Part shown: positions 9,838-18,794 of the stretch, one piece after another
Layout: each line of letters opens with the position of its first letter
How positions within the stretch are numbered: the stretch's first letter is position 1
NCBI GenBank assembly: GCA_021775095.1
Contig: JAJFII010000039.1
Location: 20,253-84,252, forward strand
DNA length: 64,000 nucleotides
Source of the DNA: Rhodospirillales bacterium
Lineage (GTDB): Bacteria > Pseudomonadota > Alphaproteobacteria > Rhodospirillales > Casp-alpha2
Reading direction: 5' to 3'
Position numbers and translations under genes: made by a program
The notes under the pieces: generated by a model
Database searches by the model: none
What the model was told of the DNA's origin: nothing
What the model saw: only the letters and a program-made list of their open reading frames with translations

Positions 9838-10638
9838 TTATTCCGTCGGGTCGGCCAGTTCAATGAGGACTTCGTGCTCCGCACAGACCTGACAAAAGGC
9901 TTCCGGCGGCTGGCGATCGGTGACAAAGGTATCGATCTGAGAAATATGGCCAATCCGAACCGGTGCGGAGCGTTCATACTTCATGCTGTCAGCGACCAGT
10001 ATGGAATGCCGGGCATTTTCGATTATCGCCTGGGCAACCTTGACTTCCCGGTAATCGTAGTCGAGCAGGGCGCCGTCCAGATCAATGGCCGAGGAACCGA
10101 TAATGGCGTAGTCGACCTTAAACTGGCGAATGAAATCGCCAGCTGTTTCGCCGACAACACCGCCGTCCGATGGGCGAACCGTGCCTCCGGCGACAATCAC
10201 TTCTATTTGTGGTTTGCCCGCAAGAATATTGACAACATTTATGTTGTTGGTAATCACGACGATGTTTTTGCGGGTTAAAAGGGCCTGCGCAACCTGTTCC
10301 GTTGTGGTCCCAATATTAATCAGCAGGGAACAATTATCCGGAATAAGGGAGGCCGCTTTCAGGCCAATTCTTCGTTTTTCATCGGATGCGATGCCGCGCC
10401 GGGATTCATACCCCAAATTGGTCACCCGTGTGGTTAGAACGGCACCACCGTGGACCCGTTGCAGGATACGTCGTTCGCAAAGGTCGTTTAAATCCTTGCG
10501 AATGGTTTGCGGCGTCACATCAAACCGTTCGGCCAGATCTTCAACGCTGACACGGCCCACATCACGGGCAACATCGGTGATATCCGACTGCCGTGGTGAC
10601 AGGGGTTCCAGATCCAAAGGGTTCGAATGGATATCCAT
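9838..10638 (-). CDS. glpR: DeoR-family transcriptional repressor GlpR
   Basis: The ATG at 10638 (MDIHSNPLDLEPLSPRQ) gives 266 residues, near the usual 250. The longer frame to 10845 would run through the divergent promoter and into glpV, so it is rejected. The N-terminal DeoR helix-turn-helix spans VGRVSVEDLAERFDVTPQTIRKDL with the RRILQRVHGGA wing. The C-terminal DeoRC sensor domain includes NIGTTTEQVAQAL, the sugar-phosphate pocket. By analogy with GlpR it should repress both glp arms and respond to glycerol 3-phosphate. It is transcribed leftward with glpD and glpK. Confidence 0.93.
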   Translation of the reverse strand: MDIHSNPLDLEPLSPRQSDITDVARDVGRVSVEDLAERFDVTPQTIRKDLNDLCERRILQRVHGGAVLTTRVTNLGYESRRGIASDEKRRIGLKAASLIPDNCSLLINIGTTTEQVAQALLTRKNIVVITNNINVVNILAGKPQIEVIVAGGTVRPSDGGVVGETAGDFIRQFKVDYAIIGSSAIDLDGALLDYDYREVKVAQAIIENARHSILVADSMKYERSAPVRIGHISQIDTFVTDRQPPEAFCQVCAEHEVLIELADPTE

Positions 10639-10697
10639 AAAAACCTTATACACCGATTGTTCACCAAAACCAATAATGCGAATGGAATAGTATTCAT

Positions 10698-10727
10698 TTG
10701 ACTTTCGTTTTTTTTCGCTTGTATAGT
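10698..10727 (+). promoter_or_regulatory. glpV promoter with candidate GlpR operator
   Basis: A -35 TTGACT at 10698-10703 and a -10 TATAGT at 10722-10727 are separated by 18 bp. The spacer contains two direct TTTCGtTT / TTTCGcTT-like units at about 10703-10720, resembling the TTTCGTTTTCG-type sites bound by DeoR-family GlpR repressors. A site between -35 and -10 would block polymerase. The placement is seen in sequence; binding by GlpR is inferred. Confidence 0.6.
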
Positions 10728-10759
10728 GAAGTTCATTTTCACAGGGAGGGAAACCTAAA

Positions 10760-12496
10760 ATGAAAACCAAACTTATCGCTGTCCTTACCGGGGCCGCGTT
10801 GGTGTCTGCAGCAAGCATCAGCTTTGCCGGCACAGAGGAAGCCAAGAAATGGGTGGACAGTGAATTCCAGCCGTCGGCAATCTCAAAAAGCGATCAAATG
10901 AAAGAAATGGAGTGGTTCATCAAGGCGGCTCAACCGTTCAAAGGTATGGAAATCAACGTGCTTTCGGAAGGCATTCCGACCCACGATTACGAGTCCAAGA
11001 CCCTAACCAAAGCCTTTGAGGAAATCACCGGCATTAAAGTTAACCACCAGATTCTGGGTGAGGGCGAAGTTGTCCAGGCCGTGCAAACGCAAATGCAGAC
11101 AAAACGTAATCTTTATGATGCCTACATCAATGATTCCGATTTAATCGGCACCCATTCCCGCCTGCAACTGGCGGTCAATCTGACGGACTGGATGGCTGGC
11201 GAAGGCAAAGATGTTACCAACCCGATGCTTGATATCGATGATTTTGTCGGCAAGTCCTTCACGACCGGTCCCGATGGCAAACTCTATCAATTGCCGGACC
11301 AGCAATTTGCCAACCTGTATTGGTTCCGCAAAGACTGGTTTGACCGGCCGGACCTGCAAAAACAGTTCAAGGACCGTTACGGGTACGACCTGGGCGTTCC
11401 CGTCAACTGGTCGGCCTACGAAGATATCGCCGAGTTCTTCTCTGTACACGTCAAGGAAATCGACGGCAAAAAAATCTATGGCCACATGGACTATGGCAAA
11501 CGTGCGCCCGATTTGGGTTGGCGCATGACCGATGCCTGGTTATCCATGGCTGGTGCCGGATCGAAGGGCGAGCCCAATGGCGTGCCGGTTGATGAATGGG
11601 GCATCCGCATGGAAAAGGGTACCTGTAACCCGGTTGGTGCGTCCGTGTCGCGTGGTGGTGCGGCGAATGCCCCGGCGGCGGTTTATGCGATCCGCAAGTG
11701 GGACGAATGGCTTCGTAAATATGCACCTCCCGGTGCTGCGAACTATGACTTCTACCAATCCCTGCCGGCTTTGTCGCAAGGCAATGTCGCTCAGCAGATT
11801 TTCTGGTATACGGCCTTTACTGCCGTCATGGTTGGCCCGAAAAGCGGCGGCAACAACACGGTTGATGACGCTGGCAAACCCTTATGGCGGATGGCGCCAT
11901 CACCACATGGCCCTTACTGGGAGACCGGCCAGAAGCTGGGATATCAGGATGCCGGTTCATGGACCCTGTTCAAGTCGACACCTGTTGACCGTCGGAAAGC
12001 CGCCTGGTTGTATGCACAGTTTGTGGTTTCCAAGACCGTCGACGTGAAAAAAAGTCATGTCGGTCTGACCTTCATTCGAGATACCACAATCAATCATGCT
12101 TCGTTCACGGAACGGGCACCCAATCTGGGGGGACTGATTGAGTTCTATCGGTCTCCGGATCGTGTCATGTGGTCGCCAACCGGCGTCAACGTTCCCGATT
12201 ATCCAAAACTGGCGCAAATCTGGTGGCAGCAAATCGGTGATGTGAATTCCGGTGCATTTACCCCGCAACAGGCGATGGATCGTCTAGCGACTGAAATGGA
12301 CCTGGTCATGGCCCGGATGCAAGCGGCAGACGAAAAAGCCAACACTTACGGCGGTTGTGGTCCTCGTTTGAATGAAGAATCCGACCCGTCGGTCTGGTTG
12401 AATAAACCCGGGTCTCCGAAGGCTAAAGTCAACGAGAAACCGCAAGGTGAAACCATCAATTACGACGAACTCGTGAAACGTTGGAATAAAGGTTAG
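10760..12496 (+). CDS. glpV: Glycerol ABC transporter substrate-binding protein
   Basis: 578 residues, long for a binding protein but normal for GlpV-type family 1 SBPs. A signal peptide ending AAVSAASISFAGTEEA at about residue 24 makes it periplasmic. Strong ribosome-binding sequence GGGAGG lies 10 bp before the ATG. It is the first gene of the glpVSTPQU transporter operon, whose order here starts with the binding protein, whereas in Rhizobium leguminosarum glpV comes last. It delivers glycerol to GlpPQ. The 187-bp gap to glpS contains a stem-loop, suggesting excess GlpV production. Confidence 0.93.
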   Translation: MKTKLIAVLTGAALVSAASISFAGTEEAKKWVDSEFQPSAISKSDQMKEMEWFIKAAQPFKGMEINVLSEGIPTHDYESKTLTKAFEEITGIKVNHQILGEGEVVQAVQTQMQTKRNLYDAYINDSDLIGTHSRLQLAVNLTDWMAGEGKDVTNPMLDIDDFVGKSFTTGPDGKLYQLPDQQFANLYWFRKDWFDRPDLQKQFKDRYGYDLGVPVNWSAYEDIAEFFSVHVKEIDGKKIYGHMDYGKRAPDLGWRMTDAWLSMAGAGSKGEPNGVPVDEWGIRMEKGTCNPVGASVSRGGAANAPAAVYAIRKWDEWLRKYAPPGAANYDFYQSLPALSQGNVAQQIFWYTAFTAVMVGPKSGGNNTVDDAGKPLWRMAPSPHGPYWETGQKLGYQDAGSWTLFKSTPVDRRKAAWLYAQFVVSKTVDVKKSHVGLTFIRDTTINHASFTERAPNLGGLIEFYRSPDRVMWSPTGVNVPDYPKLAQIWWQQIGDVNSGAFTPQQAMDRLATEMDLVMARMQAADEKANTYGGCGPRLNEESDPSVWLNKPGSPKAKVNEKPQGETINYDELVKRWNKG

Positions 12497-12527
12497 GCGT
12501 CCCCTATTCGCCTGGCTTTTGGGATCA

Positions 12528-12554
12528 CCGGGGAGCCCGTTTAGGGCTCCCCGG
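12528..12554 (+). other. Intercistronic stem-loop between glpV and glpS
   Basis: A perfect 11-bp inverted repeat: CCGGGGAGCCC at 12528-12538 and GGGCTCCCCGG at 12544-12554, with loop GTTTA. It is very GC-rich and lacks a downstream T-run, so it is probably an mRNA-stabilising or attenuating hairpin rather than a strong terminator. Confidence 0.65.
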
Positions 12555-12683
12555 CTCCTAGCCAAACTCTTGGCCTCCGGCCGCTTAAGCAATTTTTCAA
12601 TAACCGCGCACCCGGACCCGTGATATAGGTGTCATAAGGGTGCCCGAGATTTTGTCCGATCGATTACGATTGAGAGACTGACC

Positions 12684-13751
12684 ATGACACTTGTCTTTAA
12701 AAATGTCACAAAACGCGTTGGCGCGGATGTTCATATATTCGACACCAGCGTCGAATTCGTGGAAAACGAATTTAACATTCTGTTGGGCACCACACTGGCC
12801 GGCAAAACCACTTTGCTGCAGTTAATGGCTGGTTTGGAAGTCCCGACATCCGGTGAAATCTGGTTCAACGGCAACAACGTCACCGGCGTTGCCACCCAGA
12901 AACGCAACGTCTCCATGGTTCACCAACAATTTATCAATTATCCGCATTTTTCCGTTTACGACAACATCGCCTCGCCGCTGCGCGTCGCCGGATTTTCCAA
13001 GGCCGACATCGAAAGCCGCGTCGACAGTGTCGCCAATCTACTAAAATTAACGCCGATGTTAAAACGTCGCCCCAACGAATTGTCCGGTGGCCAGCAACAG
13101 CGCACGGCCCTGGCCAGAGCCCTTGTGAAAGATGCCGATCTTGTCCTTTTGGACGAACCGCTTGCAAACCTCGATTACAAACTGCGCGAAGAATTGCGTG
13201 ATGAATTACCAAAATTGTTAAGTGATCGCAAATGCACCGTTGTCTATGCGACGACGGAACCGACGGAGGCGCTTTTGCTGGGCGGTTATACGGCGACCGT
13301 GCACGAGGGCCAGATTACCCAGTTTGGCAAGACCCCGGACGTATACCGGCGTCCGACCGACCTGGAAACGGCGCGGGTGTTCTCTGATCCGCCCATCAAT
13401 ACCACGAAGATCATCCGCAAGGACGGGCTCATGGTGCTTGATGAGGAGGTCAGTTGGCCAGCCCAGGGTGCCGCCGACGGCCTCGCAGACGGCGCCTATA
13501 TGATGGGCATTCGCCCGCATTTTGTCACCGTTCAGCCGACTTCGGAAAACGCGGTTGCCATTCAGGGGCGGGTCATCGTCTCAGAACTGAGCGGCTCGGA
13601 AAGTGTCGTCCATTTTAAGCTCGGTGACCTGTCCTGGGTGTCGCAATCGCACGGCATTCACGCCATCGATATTGGTGCCGACGCGACCTTTTATTTAGAC
13701 ACCCGTCATTGCATTTATTTTGGCGAAAACGAAAAACTGATGGCGGCCTGA
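12684..13751 (+). CDS. glpS: Glycerol ABC transporter ATP-binding protein GlpS
   Basis: 355 residues. The nucleotide-binding domain has Walker A GTTLAGKT at residues 35-42, where Leu-Ala replaces the usual Gly-rich tip, a canonical signature LSGGQQQR near 133-140, and Walker B DLVLLDEP near 152-159. A TOBE-like C-terminal region follows (MMGIRPHFVTVQ). It should pair with GlpT to power glycerol uptake. The two ATPases have opposite departures from consensus: GlpS keeps the signature, GlpT the classic Walker A. Its stop is 1 bp before the glpT ATG, so translation is probably coupled. Confidence 0.93.
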   Translation: MTLVFKNVTKRVGADVHIFDTSVEFVENEFNILLGTTLAGKTTLLQLMAGLEVPTSGEIWFNGNNVTGVATQKRNVSMVHQQFINYPHFSVYDNIASPLRVAGFSKADIESRVDSVANLLKLTPMLKRRPNELSGGQQQRTALARALVKDADLVLLDEPLANLDYKLREELRDELPKLLSDRKCTVVYATTEPTEALLLGGYTATVHEGQITQFGKTPDVYRRPTDLETARVFSDPPINTTKIIRKDGLMVLDEEVSWPAQGAADGLADGAYMMGIRPHFVTVQPTSENAVAIQGRVIVSELSGSESVVHFKLGDLSWVSQSHGIHAIDIGADATFYLDTRHCIYFGENEKLMAA

Positions 13752-13752
13752 T

Positions 13753-14820
13753 ATGTCAAAAATTAGTCTCAAGAATCTGCGTCACAGCTACCAAGCCGAG
13801 CCGGGGCCAGACAGCGAGTGGGCCTTAAATGAAATGAGCGTCGATTGGTCCGACGGCGGCGCTTACGCCCTGTTGGGGCCGTCCGGATGCGGCAAAACAA
13901 CTCTTCTGAATATTATATCCGGGTTAATCGAACCCAGTGTCGGAGAAGTTTGGTTTGGCGATGAAAACGTAACCCAGTTGCCGCCCGACCAGCGAAATAT
14001 TGCCCAGGTTTTCCAGTTCCCGGTGGTCTACGATACCATGTCGGTTTACGACAATCTGGCATTCCCCCTGCGCAACCGCCAGGTCCCGGAACCGGATGTG
14101 GATAAGAAGGTTCGTGAGATTGCGGCAATGCTGGATCTCAGTGAAACCCTGATGACCCGGGCGGCTGGCCTGACCGCCGATGGCAAACAAAAAATCTCCC
14201 TGGGCCGCGGTCTGGTCCGATCCGACGTCAACGTAATCATGTTTGATGAGCCGTTAACGGTCATTGATCCGCACTTGAAGTGGATTTTACGATCGAAGCT
14301 AAAAGAACTTCATCAACGCATAAAAACAACCATGATTTATGTGACCCACGACCAGACGGAGGCTCTGACCATTGCCGATCAGGTTGTCGTTATGCAAGCC
14401 GGTACGGTGGTTCAGATCGGCACGCCTGTGGAATTGTTCGAACGTCCGAAACATACCTTTGTCGGCCACTTTATCGGCTCACCTGGGATGAATGTGTTGC
14501 CCTGCCAACTGGATAATGGGCGGCCGGTCTATGGTGGCCAAACCCTGGAAATTGCCAGTCCCATCAGCCAACGGGCCAACGGGGCGCGGCTTGAACTGGG
14601 GGTTCGCCCGGAATTTGTCCAACTGGCCGATGCGGGCATTCCGGTTCGCATTACCAAAGTCAGCGACGCCGGACGATTTAATATTGTCGACACCCAACAT
14701 GGCGATGACTCGATCAAACTTTTGGTGCCAACGGGCGAAACCCTGCCGGCCGGTACGGCCCATTTAAAGTTCGATCCGACCCATACCCAGGTTTACGCCG
14801 ACGACTGGATGATTTCGTAA
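13753..14820 (+). CDS. glpT: Glycerol ABC transporter ATP-binding protein GlpT
   Basis: 355 residues. Walker A GPSGCGKT is canonical at residues 42-49, and Walker B VNVIMFDEP is intact. The ABC signature reads LTADGKQ at 140-146 in place of LSGGQ, so the ATP site that uses this signature may be degenerate. A TOBE-like C-terminal domain follows (LELGVRPEFVQLAD). It forms a heterodimer with GlpS beneath the GlpPQ channel. It is named by analogy with Rhizobium GlpT and is unrelated to the E. coli glycerol-3-phosphate permease of the same name. Confidence 0.93.
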   Translation: MSKISLKNLRHSYQAEPGPDSEWALNEMSVDWSDGGAYALLGPSGCGKTTLLNIISGLIEPSVGEVWFGDENVTQLPPDQRNIAQVFQFPVVYDTMSVYDNLAFPLRNRQVPEPDVDKKVREIAAMLDLSETLMTRAAGLTADGKQKISLGRGLVRSDVNVIMFDEPLTVIDPHLKWILRSKLKELHQRIKTTMIYVTHDQTEALTIADQVVVMQAGTVVQIGTPVELFERPKHTFVGHFIGSPGMNVLPCQLDNGRPVYGGQTLEIASPISQRANGARLELGVRPEFVQLADAGIPVRITKVSDAGRFNIVDTQHGDDSIKLLVPTGETLPAGTAHLKFDPTHTQVYADDWMIS

Positions 14821-14826
14821 GGAAAG

Positions 14827-15692
14827 ATGATGAATAAAAAAATCTCAAATCAGAAAGCCTGGTGGTTTGTTGCGCCAGTGATCGTACTGGTCGCCTTTAA
14901 TGCGGTTATCCCGCTGATGACCGTCGTCAATTATTCCGTCCAGGAAACCTTCGGCAACAATGTGTTTTTCTGGGAAGGGGTCAAGTGGTTCGAGACGGTA
15001 CTCAATTCGGAACGATTCCATGCGTCCCTGGGCCGGCAAATGATGTTTACCTCAATCATATTGCTGATCGAAGTGCCGCTGGGTGTGGCGATTGCCCTGA
15101 CCATGCCCAAAAAGGGCGTTTGGGTTTCGGTCTGCCTGGTCTTTATGGCCATGCCCCTGTTGATCCCCTGGAACGTGGTTGGTGCCATGTGGAACATTTT
15201 TGCGCTGCCAGATATTGGTCTGCTGGGCCGCGCCATCAACGCCCTTGGCATCGACTACAATTTCACCAGCCAACCCTTGTCGGCCTGGTTCACGACAATC
15301 CTCATGGATGTCTGGCACTGGACGTCGCTGGTTGTATTACTGGCCTATGCCGGTTTGAGTTCGATTCCCGATGCCTACTATCAGGCCGCCAAAATTGATG
15401 GTGCCAAACCCTGGGCAGTCTTCCGTTATATTCAATTACCCAAAATGAAGCGGGTGTTGACCATCGCCATTCTGTTACGCTTCATGGATAGTTTTATGAT
15501 CTATACGGAACCGTTTGTGCTCACCGGCGGTGGCCCCGGCAATACCACCACGTTCTTGTCCATCGACCTGGTTAAAATCGCCCTCGGCCAATTTGACCTG
15601 GGCCCGGCCGCCGCCATGTCTTTGGTTTATTTCCTGATTGTTCTGCTGGTCAGTTGGCTTTTTTATACGCTGATGATGAAAGATGAGGCCCA

Positions 15693-15696
<4 letters not shown>
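14827..15696 (+). CDS. glpP: Glycerol ABC transporter permease GlpP
   Basis: 289 residues with six hydrophobic segments, typical of MalF/UgpA-type permeases. The EAA loop that contacts the ATPases appears as PDAYYQAAKIDGAKPWAVF, with the conserved Ala-Gly-Asp/Gly-Ala pattern. It starts 6 bp after glpT and overlaps glpQ by 4 bp, which implies coupled translation. With GlpQ it forms the inner-membrane glycerol channel. Confidence 0.93.
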
Positions 15697-16496
<800 letters not shown>

Positions 16497-16518
16497 GCGT
16501 TAAAAAGAGGAAAACGCC

Positions 16519-16800
16519 ATGGGATTATCGTGGATGGCCTGGACGGCACCAACCGCAGCCTTTTTCATTTGCATTGTTTTGGCGATCAGTCTAATGGGGT
16601 TTTTGGAGTGGCGGAACCCAGGTGGAGAACCGCGCCGGGGAATTCTGACCCTCGATACCACGCGCGGCGACCGGTTGTTCATCTCGATCCTCGGCAGCGC
16701 CTTTATCCATCTGGGATGGCTGGGGCTCATGGGGACCCCACTGTGGGGCGCCGTTATTATATCCGTAGTTTATACCTACTGCGTATTTCGCTGGGTGTAA
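16519..16800 (+). CDS. glpU: Small membrane protein GlpU (DUF2160 family)
   Basis: 93 residues with three hydrophobic helices: TAAFFICIVLAISLMGFLEW, then an amphipathic loop with GILTLDTTRGDRLFISIL, then LGWLGLMGTPLWGAVIISVV. This is the DUF2160 protein found at the end of glycerol ABC operons, for which no mechanism is established. A good AGAGGAAA ribosome-binding site precedes the ATG, 22 bp after glpQ. It may be an accessory subunit of the permease. Confidence 0.9.
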   Translation: MGLSWMAWTAPTAAFFICIVLAISLMGFLEWRNPGGEPRRGILTLDTTRGDRLFISILGSAFIHLGWLGLMGTPLWGAVIISVVYTYCVFRWV

Positions 16801-16968
16801 CTTGCCGTTGACAAACCGCGCGACGGCCTGATCGAAGTGGGGCGGGGTGCCCATGTGGTTCGCTGCAGCGGACTAGCTGTTGGCATGGAAAACTGCCCGA
16901 AGGCTTGCTACTCGGCACCGGTGAGGCGCTTGCCAGGGCCTGCGTCATCCTATTTAGTAAGGGATTGA
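16801..16968 (+). pseudogene. Possible remnant of a small Cys-rich protein after glpU
   Basis: In the frame that continues past the glpU TAA there is an open stretch to a TGA at about 16968 with no start codon of its own near the beginning. It contains a spaced-cysteine pattern (VVRCSGLAVGMENCPKACYS) reminiscent of small Cys-containing lipoproteins or exported proteins. It could be a decayed gene or chance. Downstream to 17068 nothing else is recognisable. Confidence 0.2.
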
Positions 16969-17068
16969 TATAATGTCGAATTTGATATTATGATCGATTT
17001 TTGCCATTACATAGGGTCAGGACCCTAGGCTTACACAGCCCCGCAACCGCCACCAGTGAGGTGCTCCC

Positions 17069-17950
17069 ATGGACATGGCCATCGAGCAGATTCAAGCCGG
17101 ATTTGCGGCGCGGATAACGGGTATTGATTTGACCGGCCCGATCAGCCCACCGGACCAAGACAAGATGAAAGCCGCGACCCGCACCTACGCGGTTCTGGTG
17201 TTTCCGGGTCAAGCCGTAAGCGATGAGCAGCAACAGCAGTTTTCAACACTTTTTGGCACCATTGAGGACAAAACCGGCGGTTATATACCTGACCCGAAAG
17301 GCGAACGGTTGTCGCGCGGGATGAATGATATTTCCAACCTGGACACGGATAACAAACTGCTGGCCTGGGACAGTCGCCAGCGGCTTTTTAATTTGGCCAA
17401 TCGATTGTGGCATTCCGACAGTTCCTATCGCGCCATTCCGGCTAAGTTCTCCCTGCTGTCCGGCCGTCAGGTGCCGACAAATGGCGGCGGCAATACGGAA
17501 TTTGCCGACATGTGCGCCGCCTACAGCGCGTTGAACCCACAGACCTTGAGCGAGATTGAAGACCTGGTTTGCGAACATTCGCTAATCCATTCCCGCGGCA
17601 TATTGGGATTCGAGACATTGGACAGTGAAAAGGAAATGTTCCGGCCGGTGCGCCAGCGCCTTGTCCGCAGGCATCAAGTGACGGGTCGCAAGTCCCTATA
17701 TCTGTCGGCCCATGCCGGGTCGATCATCGGATGGCCGCTGCCGGAAGCGAAAATCCTGTTACATGATCTGACCGAACATGCCACCCAACGGCAATTCGTT
17801 TACAGTCACCGTTGGCAAAACAATGACCTGGTCATGTGGGACAACCGATGCACCATGCATCGAGCCCGCCCGTTTGACGCCGCACAGGTTCGCGATATGC
17901 GCCGGACAACCATTGCCGGCGACGAAATGACCGTTGAACAAGCCATCTGA
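17069..17950 (+). CDS. TauD/TfdA-family Fe(II)/2-oxoglutarate-dependent dioxygenase
   Basis: 293 residues. The iron-binding facial triad is visible: H115-x-D117 in LWHSDSSYR, and the distal His near 264 in CTMHRARPFD. The following Arg of MRRTTIAGD is the likely 2-oxoglutarate ligand. The stretch AKFSLLSGRQVPTNGGGNTEFADM resembles TfdA more than taurine dioxygenase. Members hydroxylate sulfonates, phenoxyacetates and related acids with succinate and CO2 as by-products. It stands alone on the plus strand with over 250 bp on either side, so the substrate is open. Confidence 0.92.
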   Translation: MDMAIEQIQAGFAARITGIDLTGPISPPDQDKMKAATRTYAVLVFPGQAVSDEQQQQFSTLFGTIEDKTGGYIPDPKGERLSRGMNDISNLDTDNKLLAWDSRQRLFNLANRLWHSDSSYRAIPAKFSLLSGRQVPTNGGGNTEFADMCAAYSALNPQTLSEIEDLVCEHSLIHSRGILGFETLDSEKEMFRPVRQRLVRRHQVTGRKSLYLSAHAGSIIGWPLPEAKILLHDLTEHATQRQFVYSHRWQNNDLVMWDNRCTMHRARPFDAAQVRDMRRTTIAGDEMTVEQAI

Positions 17951-18256
17951 TCAACCTCCTGAGCCAATCGTCGTTAATTGGAACCACTGAGACAGCGCGT
18001 CCAGGTGGCGCGACAAAAAATTTAATTCGGGTCGATGGTTTCGGGCGGCAGAGATTTTACTCCAGCGGCCGGCCTGAGCTTTGGTTTTTGTAAGCCGATG
18101 ACGGGCGATGGGAGGGTCGCATAAGGCCCGGTCACAGGTTTGTGTTTTAGACCAAATCGTTCCCTATGCTATTTAAACCCTACGAACGCCATATGCTGTG
18201 ACACACTGTTGCACCTGTGCGCGCCCGGCACTTATTTTAACAGAGGAACCAGGTTC
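17951..18256. other. Intergenic region without recognisable gene
   Basis: This 306-bp stretch between the dioxygenase and the DM13 protein holds no convincing ORF or RNA. The promoter of the DM13 gene should lie in its right half. Confidence 0.4.
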
Positions 18257-18655
18257 ATGAAATCTCTCAACTCCGCCATGATCGGTGTCATATTTTCTGC
18301 GGCCCTTACCGCTAGCCTCGGCCACGCTGCGGCGGATACGGTCTCCAAGTCCGGCACCTTTTCCGGTGCCAGCAACCACGTAACAAGGGGCAGTGTCGCC
18401 GTCGTCAAAACTGCGTCTGGCGGCATGTCGGTTGTCATGGGTACGGATTTCAGCTTAGACGGTGCGCCGGACCCGATTGTCGGATTTGGCAAAAACGGCA
18501 AATACGCGGGATCCAGCAAACTTGGCAAACTCAATAAAAACAAAGGTGCGCAAACCTACGTCGTGCCGCACACTGTGGACACCGCCAAATATAATGAAGT
18601 TTATGTGTGGTGTGAAAAATACAATGTCCCGCTCGGTGTGGCCTTGTTGAAATAA
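18257..18655 (+). CDS. Secreted DM13-domain protein
   Basis: Start chosen at the ATG at 18257 (MKSLNSAMIG), with AGAGGA 9 bp upstream; the longer frame from 18140 adds a Cys-rich, unlikely leader. A signal peptide ends at ASLGHAAA near residue 24. The mature 108 residues match the DM13 pattern: SGTFSGASNHVTRGSVAVV, then a DF..DGAPDPIVGF strand, KLGKLNKNKGAQTYVVP, and the closing KYNEVYVWCEKYNVPLGVA with its conserved Cys. DM13 is proposed to be a redox or electron-transfer fold; the bacterial role is unknown. It has no obvious functional partner nearby. Confidence 0.8.
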   Translation: MKSLNSAMIGVIFSAALTASLGHAAADTVSKSGTFSGASNHVTRGSVAVVKTASGGMSVVMGTDFSLDGAPDPIVGFGKNGKYAGSSKLGKLNKNKGAQTYVVPHTVDTAKYNEVYVWCEKYNVPLGVALLK

Positions 18656-18717
18656 AAAACTTTGGCTGACGGGCATTGCGCTCGGGCGCATTTTAGAGCG
18701 CGTCCTCCCTGGCCCTG

Positions 18718-18794
18718 GGGCGGGTACGCCCCTTCATATAACTGGGCGGGTACGTCTCTTCCTTTAACTGGGCGGGTGCGCCCCTTCCTTTAAC
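18718..18794. repeat. Three tandem 26-bp repeats with terminator-like hairpin
   Basis: Three head-to-tail units start at 18718, 18744 and 18770, each of the form GGGCGGGTaCGcCcCTTC followed by cTTTAACT. The first unit includes GGGGCG-GGTA-CGCCCC, able to form a hairpin. The third unit contains the stop codon of the CBS-domain gene. The array lies between two convergent genes and may act as a transcription terminator; it may also be a slippage-generated minisatellite. Confidence 0.6.
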
